NCBI GenBank assembly: GCA_951812925.1
Contig: OX638368.1
Span: 82,256,909 to 82,320,908, forward strand
Reading direction: 5' to 3'
Origin: Calliopum simillimum
Taxonomy: Eukaryota; Arthropoda; Insecta; Diptera; Lauxaniidae
DNA length: 64,000 bases
Part shown: one piece after another, positions 44,452-56,866 of the stretch
How positions within the stretch are numbered: the first letter of the stretch is position 1
Layout of the letters: every line of letters begins with the position of its first letter
Made by a program: the position numbers and the translations under genes
Notes under the pieces: generated by a model
The model's database searches: none
The model's input: only the letters and a program-made list of their open reading frames with translations
Told to the model about the DNA's origin: nothing

Positions 44452-44945
44452 TAGTGATGAGCAAGTCAAGACCAAGATTATAGCAGTCTTGGTCTTGGTC
44501 TTGTTCTTGCACATTGAGTCTTGGTTTTGTTGCTGAGTCTTGGTCTTGGTCTTAATCTTGCTTATTAAATCTTGGTCTCGGTCTTGGTCTTGGTCTTGGT
44601 CTTGGTCTTAGTCTTGGTCTCGGTCTTGGTCTTGAAAAAATTTTCAGAGATATTGAGTATTCAAAATTTCAAAACCATATTTTTCCAAAACAGTTGGGAT
44701 TATAAGATGCCAAAATTCAAATCGAGAGATGATTTTTTCTACAAAAAGGGCGTGAAACAAGTTTTAACTATAAATTACCAAGATTGAAAAGCAGTCGTGG
44801 TCTTGACGATTATCATGAGCAAGAACAAGACCAAGACCATAGCAGTCTTGGTCTTGGTCTTGCAAAAATATCAGCGTCTTGGTCTTGGTCTCGGAAAATT
44901 ACCAAGACAAGAACGCAACACCAAGACTAATTTTGTTCATCACTA
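44452..44945. mobile_element. hAT MITE filled with GGTCTT hexanucleotides
   Basis: The ends TAGTGATGAGCAA and TTGTTCATCACTA are inverse with one difference. The 8-bp flanks GAGTTGAT (44444-44451) and GAGTAGAT (44946-44953) match 7 of 8. The inside is built from (GGTCTT)n and its inverse (AAGACC)n with scattered variants (44483-44635, 44784-44895), around a unique core (44640-44780). The frame at 44572-44787 is repeat translation. No transposase. Confidence 0.85.
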
Positions 44946-44953
44946 GAGTAGAT

Positions 44954-46250
44954 AAAGGAAACAAAATAATGATACATTTTTGAAGTGATTGCATTACTTT
45001 GCATAAAAACAGCTTTATGAATAAACAAAATTCCCACTCTTTATCAACAAAAAAAAAAAAAAAAAAAAATCGAACGCCTTCGAAACACGAAAGTTGTTGT
45101 TGGCTTAAATAAATCATCTTTGGCTGCGGTAACAACAATAAGTTGCAACAACCATTAAAACAAAGTTATTGTTAAACGAAATGTTGTCAACTAGGGAATA
45201 ACTTGTTGCAACAATAGCAACAACAACAACAACAATTGCTCTAAGAAGAAGAAGAAGAAGAAGTAACACAGAGAATGCCCACAATGCCAATTATAACAAA
45301 TGCGATTGCATATAAATCAAATAACAGCAAAAATAGCAACATGGCAACTTTGCTACACCAACCAACAACTAAAACAGCAACAATATAACAAAATCATAGC
45401 AAAAACAACAACAACAAAGCAACAACTCATAAGCTACACAAAATACAAATTTTTTTAACAAATCCAATGAATGTTTTTTGGTTTTAAGCCACTGCAGACG
45501 CTTGGCATTATTGAATTTCTCTTCACAGAAGAATAGCACCAACTTCCAACTTTGTCGCTGCTTTTGCCAAAGAAACTTTTCTTATTGGATTTTTTGACCA
45601 TGTTTCTTCTTCTTCTTGGTAGATTATGACAATTTTAAAGAATTTTTTTTTTAAACTTTTGGCCGCTCATGCGAAGGCGTTCACGTGGCTGATATCAGAA
45701 TACTTTTTTCGGTGGTTACTATTGTTAAGGAAATCATTGTTGTTGTGTATTTGTTGTTGTAATATTATTTACTAACAAACCGCAACAAATATGTGTATGT
45801 TTAAGTTGTTGTTGTGATTGTTGTTGTTGTTAGTATGTCTTGTCTAAGCAGTTGTTGACAGTAGAAAATACAAATTGACTGCACGTGTAACAGTATGGAA
45901 AATATTTTTGACTTAGTGGAAGCAAACAGTGGCACAAGATGATTGAATTTTAAACAAAATTACACTGAGGTCTAAGCTTTTTGTCATATGTCGTTCAGAA
46001 ATATTTCTTGCTCCAGGAAACGTTTCCAGGATGTCCGCGGGAAGTCGATAGTGGTTAACCATAATGTAGTGTTATAAAGTCTTAAAAGAAGGTAATTTCT
46101 TAATACTCTATTACTGTTAAGAATGCATCAAGCAGAGTACGACAAAATCTTTCTAAATAATTTTTGAATAAGTGAAAGTCAACACAAAAGTTTTTTTCGA
46201 TCATTTTCCAAGTGCGATAAATTGATTCAAAACCGAGTGTGGGCCCCGAA
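44954..46250. other. unique DNA with CAA, GAA and GTT runs
   Basis: Poly-A at 45050-45069, (CAA)n near 45219-45235, (GAA)n at 45246-45262, GTT-rich words at 45735-45830. No frame is supported. Confidence 0.5.
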
Positions 46251-46255
46251 TTAGT

Positions 46256-49034
46256 TCGGGTGTGGGCACTAGTGTGTATTGAAATATATGGACGAGTTTT
46301 AAAACCCAATTCCACACTCAAATTATGAAAGAAGAAAGGTAAACAACTCAGGAAATATAAATTTTTTGACTTTAAAATAAATTCCTAGCTGGCCAAATGG
46401 CCATTGTTTATAAAAACCGAGTGATTTTGCACTGGAGCCTATCTAACGGTAAATTTTTTTCCAAAAAACACCATAGATATCGATTTGTGGTCTAAAATAA
46501 CTTATGTGTGCAAATTTTCAGAGAGATCGTATGACGTGCAGGAGCGTCAGCAAAGGAATAAGAAACGATTATCTTCAATGAAACGAATACTTTTTGTACT
46601 GGAGCCTATCTAACGGCAGATTTTTTTCCAAAAAACACTACAGATCTCAGTTCGTAGTCGAAAACAACTTATGTATGCAATTTTTCAGAGAGATTGTATG
46701 ACATGCAGGAGTGTCAGCAAAGAAAAAAAAGCACTTATTTTCAATCAAACGTTTAATTTTTGTACTAGAGTCCATCTAACGATTCATTTTTTTCAAAAGA
46801 AACTTGTGGTACTTGATTCGTCATAAAAAATAAACTATGCACCCAAATTTTAAGATTGGTGGAAGGACGTGTGGGAGTGTCAGCGAAGGATTAAAAAATG
46901 GTATACAGCCATTTCATGCCAATCGTAACAAGATCTGGCACACCCCTTCCGATTTCGCTGAAATTTGGTACATGGTTTCGTTTCATGCTTAAACTTTGAG
47001 AAATGGCAAAAAAAAAAAAAATATTGCGATTTTTTTTGTGGCTTGTGGAGGGGTGCAAAAAGTCGAAAAATAGGTAAAATGTAACAAACTCTCCTCAAAT
47101 AATTACCAATAACTTGGCCATTTCTTAACCGATTTTCATGTTTAGATCTGTTTTGGAAAGGCATTGAATAAGGCTATAGGCTCAAAATAAAATTTTTCGT
47201 AGTTGATAAAAAGTACTACATTTATTACTATTTTAGTACTAAACTACAATAAACGTGCCCGAGTACACTTTTGTTACCTTACAAAATATTTTTTTTTGGA
47301 AAGAAAAAAAAAAAAATCTTTCAGTCAAAAAAGAGAGAAAATTGGTATGTCTCGAGGCTAAGAAGTTATGATTTTTTGGAAATTTAAAAAAAGGTCCGAT
47401 CAGAAAATGGCCCATAGCTGGAACATTTCTTATCTCATTTTAATGTTTGGACCATTTTTAGAAAGGGATTGAATCATTCTATGCGCACAAGTAAAAGTTT
47501 TTTGTATTTGGTAAAAATTACTAAATTTGCTATTTTAGCACTAAACTACTAAAAACGCTTTAGTATCTATTTTCGACCTTCCAAAATATTTTTTTAGAAA
47601 AGAAGACAAAATTACCTTTCAAATGAATCTAAAATTTGGATGGTACCATTAATGGTATAGGAGAATTGATTTTTTGAACATTTCAGTACATGCAATATTT
47701 CGTACAATGTAGGTTTTTTTGTAATTTACATCATTTTGAATTCCTCGAAAGATTTTGAAAATGAAATGCGCAATACGGTTACGGCCTAAGGGAACAAAAT
47801 CATGAAATTTCTGGGTCCCTGGTATGGCTTTTACATTTTGAAAAGCGTTGGAGAGTTGCGATGCAGGTGCTTCATATTCAGCAATTGCACAATATCGATA
47901 AATTATGTCGGACTTTTAACTATTTGCTCATTCGAAAGGTGCCCTGGCATCAGTTTTTTGGCCTTGGTGAGGTTTTTGTAAACTTGCTCTTGAAGTATTT
48001 CGTTTGAAGGAGCCACCAATACCATCTCATAGCCCTTTTTCGTGAGATATAGCTAAAAAGTGCCATTGTGCGTCGAAACAAATTTTTTCTATAAGTCCCT
48101 TTGGACGTAATCGTATTGCAGCGCGGCTTATAGCCTGATTCAATGCCTTTCCAAAACAGGTCTAAACATGAAAATCGGTTAAGAAATGGCCAAGTTATTG
48201 GTAATTATTTGAGGAGAGTTTGTTACATTTTACCTATTTTTCGACTTTTTGCACCCCTCCACAAGCCACAAAAAAATCGCAACATTTTTTTTTTTTTGCC
48301 ATTTCTCAAAGTTTAAGCATGAAACGAAACCATGTACCAAATTTCAGCGAAATCGGAAGGGGTGTGCCAGATCTTGTTACGATTGGCATGAAATGGCTGT
48401 ATACCATTTTTTAATCCTTCGCTGACACTCCCACACGTCCTTCCACCAATCTTAAAATTTGGGTGCATAGTTTATTTTTTATGACGAATGAAGTACCACA
48501 AGTTTCTTTTGAAAAAAATGAATCGTTAGATGGACTCTAGTACAAAAATTAAACGTTTGATTGAAAATAAGTGCTTTTTTTCTTTGCTGACACTCCTGCA
48601 CGTCACACAATCTCTCTGAAAAATTTCATACATAAGTTGTTTTCGACTACGAACTGAGATCTGTAGTGTTTTTTGGAAAAAAATCTGCCGTTAGATAGGC
48701 TCCAGTACAAAAAGTATTCGTTTCATTGAAGATAATCGTTTCTTATTCCTTTGCTGACGCTCCTGCATGTCATACGATCTCTCTGAAAATGTGCACACAT
48801 AAGTTATTTTAGACCCCAAATCGATATCTATGGTGTTTTTTGGAAAAAAATTTACCGTTAGATAGGCTCCAGAGCAAAATCACTCGGTTTTTATAAACAA
48901 TGGCCATTTGGCCAGCTAGGAATTTATTTTAAAGTAAAAAAATTTATATTCCCTGATTTTTTTATCTCTCTTCTTTCATAATTTGAGTGTGGAATTGGGT
49001 GTTCGTTTTTCGATACACACTAGTGGGCACCCCT
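46256..49034. mobile_element. 2.8-kb palindromic element E
   Basis: The outer words GGGCACTAGTGTGTAT (46264) and ATACACACTAGTGGGCACCC (ending 49033) are mirror images. The arms of about 0.9 kb (46256-47166 and 48136-49034) are close inverse copies, for example CTAGCTGGCCAAATGGCCAT against its inverse. The spacer of about 970 bp has its own degenerate tandem repeat (about 305 bp). Each arm contains three 166-bp units. Frames at 46880-47164 and 48220-48414 mirror each other and are not genes. The transposon class is unknown. Confidence 0.88.
46431..46930. repeat. three 166-bp units in left arm of element E
   Basis: ACTGGAGCCTATCTAACGG recurs at 46431 and 46598, and as ACTAGAGTCCATCTAACGA at 46764. 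Each is followed by TTTTTTTCCAAAAAACAC and later by GAGAGATCGTATGACGTGCA, GGAGCGTCAGCAAAGGA. The third unit is more diverged. The right arm carries the inverse set (about 48370-48870). Confidence 0.85.
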
Positions 49035-49732
49035 CTTTTTTGTATGTATGTTTTTTCAAATGGCGTTTTTATGCATTTTGACGCTTTTTTAGTGGAAAGG
49101 AAAGAACTAATAGGCCCTTCAAAGATATCGCAGAAAAAAAGTTGTGAGCCAATGTTTCCAAAATAAATTAATTTTGCTTTCTTCTCAATTTGATTGCGTT
49201 TTACTTCATATTTTCCCGTTTTTAGCTTATTTTCTAAGGGTGTCCACAACCGAACCAAAAATTTTTTTTTTGTCAAAAATGATCACTTCACTATTTTTTT
49301 GATATAATTTTTCCAATTGACGAAATCAATTTACTTTCTTCACCAGTAGTTAGCTAAGGTTTCTAGCTTTCCATTGATACTTATATGTCCGCATAATATA
49401 CATGCATTTGGACAAAAGTTATGAGTCGAAAACAAAATGATGCCTACACCCGGTACTCTTCCCCTATATTTTTGATGAGAAATCATCGATTTTTATCTCT
49501 AAAGAATAAACTGAAAACTAAATTTGCTTTAACAAGAAATGCCCGCGGTGAAATGTCCGAATATGAAGTACGACTTTTATCAAAGCTTATTCAAATTCTC
49601 AAAAAATTGTTCCTTAAAATTTTTTTCATACGACTGCTTAATTTGTAGGATTAGGTTTAATTAGTCTCTCTTAGTTAGTAACGTTCGTTTTGTTAAACGT
49701 CCAAATACATATTTAATAAAATATACTTTTAT
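49035..49732. other. no gene seen
   Basis: A 75-codon frame at 49421-49648 has no known domain. Confidence 0.35.
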
Positions 49733-50058
49733 TAAAATTATCATACTTCAATTTGGAAAAAAAAGCGCGTTGGTACTTTCATTACTACTATACAAGCAGA
49801 AAAAACAGTCACTAAACTAACTTCATAATTTATCTAGGGGAACCTGCCTATCTATCATTAAAATTCTCGTAATTTCAAGAGCCTGCATTGTATGTGGAAA
49901 ACAAATCCGCCCTTGTAGGTTTTAATTGTAGCTAGCGTAGCATGTCTCAAAACCAGAGTGTGTTACCAACTTACAATTTGGCAGGTTTTCACAACAGACA
50001 GCGCTAGAGAGCCTAATGATTTATTCATAATGACGATCCTGTTCAGAGAGTTTATCCG

Positions 50059-50135
50059 TGACCGATAGCACAATCGCTTAAGCACCGCGTTTTCTTTCAT
50101 TAGATAACCGGAGTCACGGGTTCGAGTACGGTTTC
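50059..50135 (+). ncRNA. tRNA-like Pol III promoter segment
   Basis: A box TAGCACAATCG (50066-50076, 9 of 11), then the tRNA-like word CTTAAGCACCGCG, and B box GGTTCGAGTAC (50119-50129, 10 of 11). The ends GACCG and CGGTT can pair with one wobble. The longer distance between boxes suggests derivation from a tRNA with a long variable arm (Leu or Ser type). It ends 20 nt before the hammerhead stem I. Confidence 0.65.
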
Positions 50136-50155
50136 AAACAAAATTTAACCAAAAC

Positions 50156-50887
50156 TGATCTGATGAGGCTATATACATGTTTATTAGGGTGGGTAAAATT
50201 GTATGGACGAAATTTTATCGACCTCGGCTACCCCCCTATGTGAAAGTTCATTCAATTCTTTGAATATTTGCCCAAGGAACTATGCCTCCGCATTTTTGAT
50301 CGAAAATTTTACCTTTTATTAATATTTTTTTTATTTTCATACTAAATTTTAAAAATTTTTATAAAGACAAAAGTAATGTCATTATATGATATGGCTGGTA
50401 TTCTGTCAGTGATCAAGTAAATTGGGTTCTATTTACATAAAAAGTTCACGTGATGGTGTAAAATTGATGCTATATATTTAAAAAAGTGAATCGTTTATAA
50501 TAAATCGGTTATTTGACCGATATAATTTTTTGGAATAAATATAATCAATTTCATGCTATCAAGTAAACTTTTCGTAAAAACAGAACGCAATTTTATTGAT
50601 TGCTGACAGAATACCAGCCAAAACATATTATGATATTACTTTTGTCTCTATAAAACTATGAAAACTAAGCATAAAAATAAATATTAAACGCAAGGTAAAA
50701 TTTTCAATCGAAAATGCGCCGAACTAAAGTTGAAAGAGGTATAGTTCCTTGGGCAAATATTCATAGAATTGAATGAACTTTCACATGGGGGGGTAGCCGA
50801 GATCAGTTTTCAAATCGGCCCACCCTAATGTTTTCATATGAAAATGTATAAATATGTATGTGGAAGTAGCCGAAACATATGTAATCA
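50156..50887 (+). ncRNA. hammerhead ribozyme split by an insertion
   Basis: The 5' part is stem I TGAT (50156-50159), core CTGATGA (50160-50166), stem II GGCTA (50167-50171). The 3' part is stem II TAGCC (50867-50871), core GAA (50872-50874), stem III ACAT/ATGT (50875-50882), cleavage base A17 at 50883 (triplet GUA, permitted by the NUH rule), and stem I ATCA (50884-50887). Stems I and II pair perfectly across 700 bp. What lies between is a loop of about 40 nt plus the fold-back element D at 50183-50829. Stem III is the same ACATATGT as in the ribozymes at 6038 and 6586. Confidence 0.85.
50183..50829. mobile_element. complete fold-back element D inside the ribozyme
   Basis: Inverted ends ATTAGGGTGGG and CCCACCCTAAT are flanked by the 4-bp duplication GTTT (50179-50182 and 50830-50833). 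Nearly the whole 647 bp is a palindrome around about 50500 (CTCGGCTACCCCCCTATGTG against CACATGGGGGGGTAGCCGAG; TTCCTTGGGCAAATATTCAT against its inverse). It has no coding sequence. Relatives lie at 22838, 24200, 36233 and 62790. Confidence 0.9.
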
Positions 50888-51180
50888 ATTTCCATGTTAA
50901 CACTTGCTTGCGTCTGTTGTTGAAAAATTGCAAAAATGACTGTTTAATATAAAATTATCATACCATTATCATATCACTATCATCATCATTACTACTATAC
51001 AAGCAAAAAAACAGTCAATAAACTAACTTCACTTTTATTTATTAAAATTTGATTTGAATCGGAACTATTTTGACTTATGTTTCTTATGCCAATAGGTAGC
51101 TTTTGGGCAAAATACACCTTTACCGAGTGTACCATTTCAAGGAACCTTTTGATTAAATTCATTAATATCGTTTTAAATTG

Positions 51181-51616
51181 AACGCCCGAAAGAAGGCGTT
51201 AAATTATTTTCTTGCAATACATTGGCGTCAATTTCATCACAAGGGGGCTGTCGAGGTTGCTGATTATGAATCTGAAGTCAGAACTTGAAAATTCTTAAAT
51301 TCAAGATGGCGGATGCAAAAATTATGGAAATCTAAATTTTGCCTAATTCTGGCATAAGTCAAAAAAACAATTCTAGAGTTCTCAAACTAGGCAGACATGA
51401 TTCCTAAATATTTCTTAACTCTAGCGTTATTTTTGCGACTTTTAACCAGAACTAGGAAAAATAAGGATTTTCCTAATTTTTTGCATCCGCCATATTGGAT
51501 TTAAGAATTTTCAAATTCTGACTTCAGATTCATGATCAGTGACCCCGAAAATTCCGACTTATGAATTTTACGCCAAAATATTGAAAAAAATAATTTAACA
51601 CCCTCTTTCGGGCCGT
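51181..51616. mobile_element. 436-bp fold-back MITE
   Basis: Left end AACGCCCGAAAGAAGGCGTT, AAATTATTTT; right end AAAATAATTTAACACCCTCT, TTCGGGCCGT. The arms stay inverse through TTCAAGATGGCGGATGCAAA against TTTGCATCCGCCATATTGGA and AATCTGAAGTCAGAACTTGA against its inverse, leaving a loop of about 110 bp. No frame. Confidence 0.88.
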
Positions 51617-53048
51617 GTTACAACAAAAAAAATTAAAATTTTGACATTCAAAACTTTATTTTTCGTCCACACAATTTTTGGCCGCAGACCTGGTCCAGTT
51701 GACGTGAAACGTCCCATGTGTATAAAAAGAATTTTACTGTTCAGGAATATTAGGATTTTCTGCGAAATAATTCCAAGAGTTTTTTTTTCACCATAATAGT
51801 ATTTATTTATAAGGGAGAGTCACCAGGTATGAGACACCTCCGGGTATAAGACAGTCGATTTTTTCTTCGATTCAAAATTAATATTGCCAATCTGACTACT
51901 GTCGAAAAGTCCTCTTGCCATGACCAAGTTTTTAAGCCAACACCGAAGTTAAAAGACCTATTGCTTATTTTAGTTATACACCTCAGGTCGCAACTCGACT
52001 GTGAAAAGTTTTTTATGATATGTTTCAAAATGTTATTTAGTGTTTTCATATATTCGGGTATGAGACACTTTTTTTTGGGTTTTTATTTCATATTTTCTGA
52101 TTTTCATTGCAATTTTCAAGGTGTCTCACCATAACTTTTGCATGTGATGAAATAATTTGTGTTGTGTGGTTGTCTTACCTTTCGAACGATGTATAAAACA
52201 CCTTGAACGGCTTAACCAGTAACGAGTTATGCCTCAAAAACAAAACTATCCCTGAAAAATGAAGAGTAAAAAGTCCAAAGTCATGTGCGCATAAAAAAAT
52301 GTTCAGGCTTAAAGGTTGCAAATATCTTGCTAACGCTTAGTACTACAATACATAATTATTTTGGCTCTAATTTTGTAGCTCAGAAAATTTCGTACAAAAA
52401 TAGATTAGAATTCTTTTCGAACGACTTGTAGGTTAGGACATGGATTAAAAAAGAGGAATCTCCTTCACACTTTGGGATCTTCTTAATCTATGTAAAAGCG
52501 CTGTTCTTAATAAAAAGTGGTATCTTAAAAACCAGTATTTACTTCAATTTCCCCACAAAACTATTATACTTTTGCAAAATCTTTTTGAAAATAATCAATA
52601 AAATTCGAATACGTAGAAAATCGACGAGCAAAATATTAACGAAAAATTGATAAAAATAAATGTTCCTTATGTTTTCTTTAGTCGGGAATCGTGTAATATT
52701 AATTTTTGACTTTTTGAATGTTCTCCGGAGTGGTCACCTGCCTTGTTTAAAGAGGCTTTGCCACTTGTAAACCTTGGTTTGAAATAAAATGAAAATTTCA
52801 TTAGGGTAGCAGAAGAATATTTTGTACCGTTTGAGTTTGACCACTTTTTGGAACCTTCTTAATTTTTTTTTGGGATTCTCTTAAAAACATTTTCACCGTT
52901 TTCGGGTCTTCTTAAAATTTCTTATTTAAGTCCCTGGTTTAGGAGATAAGCCAACTTATAAAACTATGAAAATGTTTGATATTGTTGCAACGTATATATG
53001 CATTAGATGGTATCACAAAAAATAGTTCGCCCATTTTGAAAGCTTATC
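51617..53048. other. no gene seen
   Basis: The phrase GGTATGAGACAC(CT) occurs at 51827-51840 and 52059-52072, with GGTATAAGACAG between. An 80-codon minus frame at 51807-52049 has no recognised domain. Confidence 0.35.
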
Positions 53049-53049
53049 G

Positions 53050-53782
53050 GTTTTGATTTTTCTCGACCTCCGTCATTTGACGTCCGATTATCAAGTATAG
53101 TATACCGTTGATAATGTCTCGATATGGGCTATATTTCATTTATAGAAGTAATTTATCACAAACTTTTTTTCCACTAGTTGTACTCATTATCTCAGTTTCT
53201 ACCACCCTAAGGTGCCAAAGACACTTCATAAAATTGATGCCAATAAAAAATCATAAAATTTATCACTACAAAGTTTCCTCAAATTGTTGAAATTGAAGAA
53301 GTTATAGGGAATCTAAAACTTCATGTTCTAACTTGAATGTTCTATCAACGAAAATCGCACCCGAAAATTATGGAATATTCTTTTGTTTTAACATTTGACA
53401 TTTCAAACAGTATGCAAATAAATAAAAAAAGAATTTTGCATAGCTTAAGGGTTCGATTTTCGTTTTTGAAACATCCTGTTTTTCATATTTTGTACTGAGG
53501 TTTTAGATTCGTTATAACTTCTTCGATTTAAAAATTTTTGGAACCTTTGCAGAAATTATTTTTATGATTTTTTATGGGCTTCAACTCTATGTAGTGCCCT
53601 TGGCACTTTAGGATGGTAGAAACTGAGATAATGAGTACAATTAGTCGAAAAAAACACATGAGATAAATAACATCTATGAATGAAATATAGCCCACATTGA
53701 AACATTTATAACGATACACCATACTTGATGATCAGACGTTAAATAGCGGAGCAAAAAGAAAAAGTCAAATAGCGTATTATTT
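53050..53782. mobile_element. 0.73-kb fold-back element
   Basis: The arms at 53050-53320 and 53495-53782 are inverse: TTTGACGTCCGATTATCAAG against CTTGATGATCAGACGTTAAA, GGGCTATATTTCATTTATAG against its inverse, CTCATTATCTCAGTTTCTAC, CACCCTAAGGTGCC against its inverse. The two short frames 53108-53290 and 53528-53722 are the two arms translated in mirror image. Confidence 0.85.
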
Positions 53783-55955
53783 AGAGGACAGAAAAGAATA
53801 AAATTTTTTTTTCCTTTCAGAATGGGGGGCTTACAGCGAACTTTTTTTTTTTTTGTATGGGGATCGATACTATCTAGAGTATATGCAATTTATAAAGAAA
53901 GACATTTTAATATGCACTTATACATAGCACTTAGTGTAATAAATGTTTAAAATTTTTTAAACTAAAACTTGTAGTTAAGTAGTTCGAAAAGATTCTAACC
54001 TTTTTTTGTATTAAATTTTTTAAGCTACAAAATAAGGGCTCAACATTTTTCTGAAGAATTAAATGTAAGCGAAATATTTGCAAAAAACTGGTTATTACGA
54101 CCTCTGAGCCTGAAGAACTTTTAATGCACACTTTATAAAGATTATTCCGGTTATTATAAATTGCTTGATGTTACATTTTTAAATTTATTTTTCTTATCAA
54201 AATCAGGGATTTCTTTAAACCAAAATTCTGTTTAAAATGATCTACAGTGCACTGATTCTTTTCTCCTACTACTATTGCCTGCTGCAGCAAATCAAAGAAA
54301 AAAGCCAAAGTAACGTGCAACGGTTCTACTGTTTTCCGTCATACCATACAACAATATCACCATAAGACAAAAAAAAAAATAAAAAAACTCAGAAACTCAG
54401 ATTTACAAAACGTCTTCGCGTCTTTGCGCTTTGTGGCGGCATCATAAATTATTGCAATAATTGACGCTTTCAGTGATCTTCAAAATGGGGAAACGCGCTG
54501 CCAACTTGTCAATGAGGCAGTAACAACAGCAACAACACACACATACCAATATACAGATAATACATTTAACTACCAACATTTGCCGCCCCAAGTTTAAGTT
54601 GGCATATGATAGCTGCTAACTTTAACATGATGCTTGTTGTACCAACATGTTGCGCGGCAGCGATAAGATCGATAGTAACGCTAACGCTGACGCTGACGAC
54701 GACTGTGGTGCATTGCATTGTGTGCGGTGTGTGTGACTTTTGTTGTTGTCGCCTTCAATATCCAATTGGCATGATGTTTTTTTTTTTCATTTTACGTTTT
54801 CAGTTTAAACGCATACACACGCACACACTCACATACAAGCATATAATGAGTTTGCCAAACAATAGACGCCCGTTTTCACAGGTGAAGCTGTTGGTGTTGG
54901 CGGTATTGTTGTTGCTGTTGCCGTTGCTCTGTTGACATTTTTAAGCGTGTCGCTTTGAACACGTTCTACCAATGCTTTTTGTTATGATTTCTGTGGTTAT
55001 TGTTGTTGCTGTCTTTGGTTTTATTTACTTTACCGATCGTTTGTCACAATCTCTCGTAAACGATAAGCAGCAAAGGGGGGCATTGTTGCAGGTCGTCATC
55101 GGTATCATCGACAACATTGGTCGCTGCTAATCATATGCGCTGTTGACAGTTTTGAAAAATTATCAAATTAAGCGATTTGAATAAATTAACTGGCAACGTT
55201 TACGTCCAAATAAGGCTATAATGAGATGGCCGACTGCTTTTCTATATCTTTTACTTAACTTGGCTTAAAAGGGAGCCGTTTAAGAAAAATTACACTTTTT
55301 TTTCGGAACTCAATCTATTTGGACAAATTCAGTGAAGTTTTAAAAGCAACTGATTTGCATAAATGTGTCTTTGCTTCGAATATAATGAAAAATGGTGTAG
55401 TTAAATGGTTTCTTAAGTGACAAAAAAAAAAAAAAAGAACTTAAAAAAAAGCCAAAACCAGTACGGACGCAATCTCGCTAAAATGCAATATCAGTAAATT
55501 TTATTACCAACTTTAATTTTATGTTTTTTGAAACCTTGGTAATTCAATATTGCACTGTCAAAACAAAAGACTTAAGAAACGAACTTGAAATTGTGATTTA
55601 TGTTTTATTGTTTTTGTTGTTGTTTTTTTTTAATTGGTTTTTAGTTCTTTTATACTTTTGCGAGTTTTTCCAGAAGTTGATGACTTTGTCGAAATTTCTT
55701 ACCTTCTAACTACAGCTGACAAACTCAATGTTGCGCGAAAGTGGATTTAGTTTGAAAGAACCACCCGAAAACTAAAGAGAGGATAAGAAACAAAGCATAG
55801 ATGAAAAATATGGAAAGTGCATTTTCATGCACGCATCGGGAATTAAACACGGTCGAAATCAAACTATTTTTTAGGCAAAATACATCCGCTAGATTTTTTT
55901 TCTTGTAAAAGATCCAGTGTGGAAATTTTTTTTGATCTTAAAGAGCAGGATTACC
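53783..55955. other. unique DNA; weak frames
   Basis: 54600-55130 has GTT and CTG triplets. The 109-codon plus frame at 54606-54935 is rich in L, V, C and F from these triplets and has no domain. Nothing else is supported. Confidence 0.4.
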
Positions 55956-55957
55956 AA

Positions 55958-56725
<768 letters not shown>

Positions 56726-56866
56726 AATTGCAATTAAAATAAAAATACAGTAAAATTAATTCAAATATTGTTAAAAAAATAAAAGACTAATACGGCTTTG
56801 AAGCTTAGCATAAATGTTTATTGGGCTAAGATAAATTTATAAAAAAAAGTTCACAGCTCAGCGGCG

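Larger units (their letters stand above)
49733..51041 (+). repeat. second tRNA-like/hammerhead element with terminal direct repeats
   Basis: The blocks AAAATTATCATAC and ATTACTACTATACAAGCA, ACAGTCACTAAACTAACTTC occur at 49733-49833 and again at 50951-51031, a displacement of 1207 bp in the best-matching part. Subtracting the 647-bp insertion and its 4-bp duplication leaves a unit of about 556 bp, close to the 548 bp of the element at 5566. Between the direct repeats lie a tRNA-like promoter and a hammerhead in the same order. The sequence is otherwise not obviously alike, so this is an older or separate family. Confidence 0.75.

Noticed and set aside
54606..54935. 109-codon plus-strand frame with V/L/C-rich ends
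   Set aside because: Composition follows GTT/CTG triplets; no signal peptide or domain pattern that I can defend.
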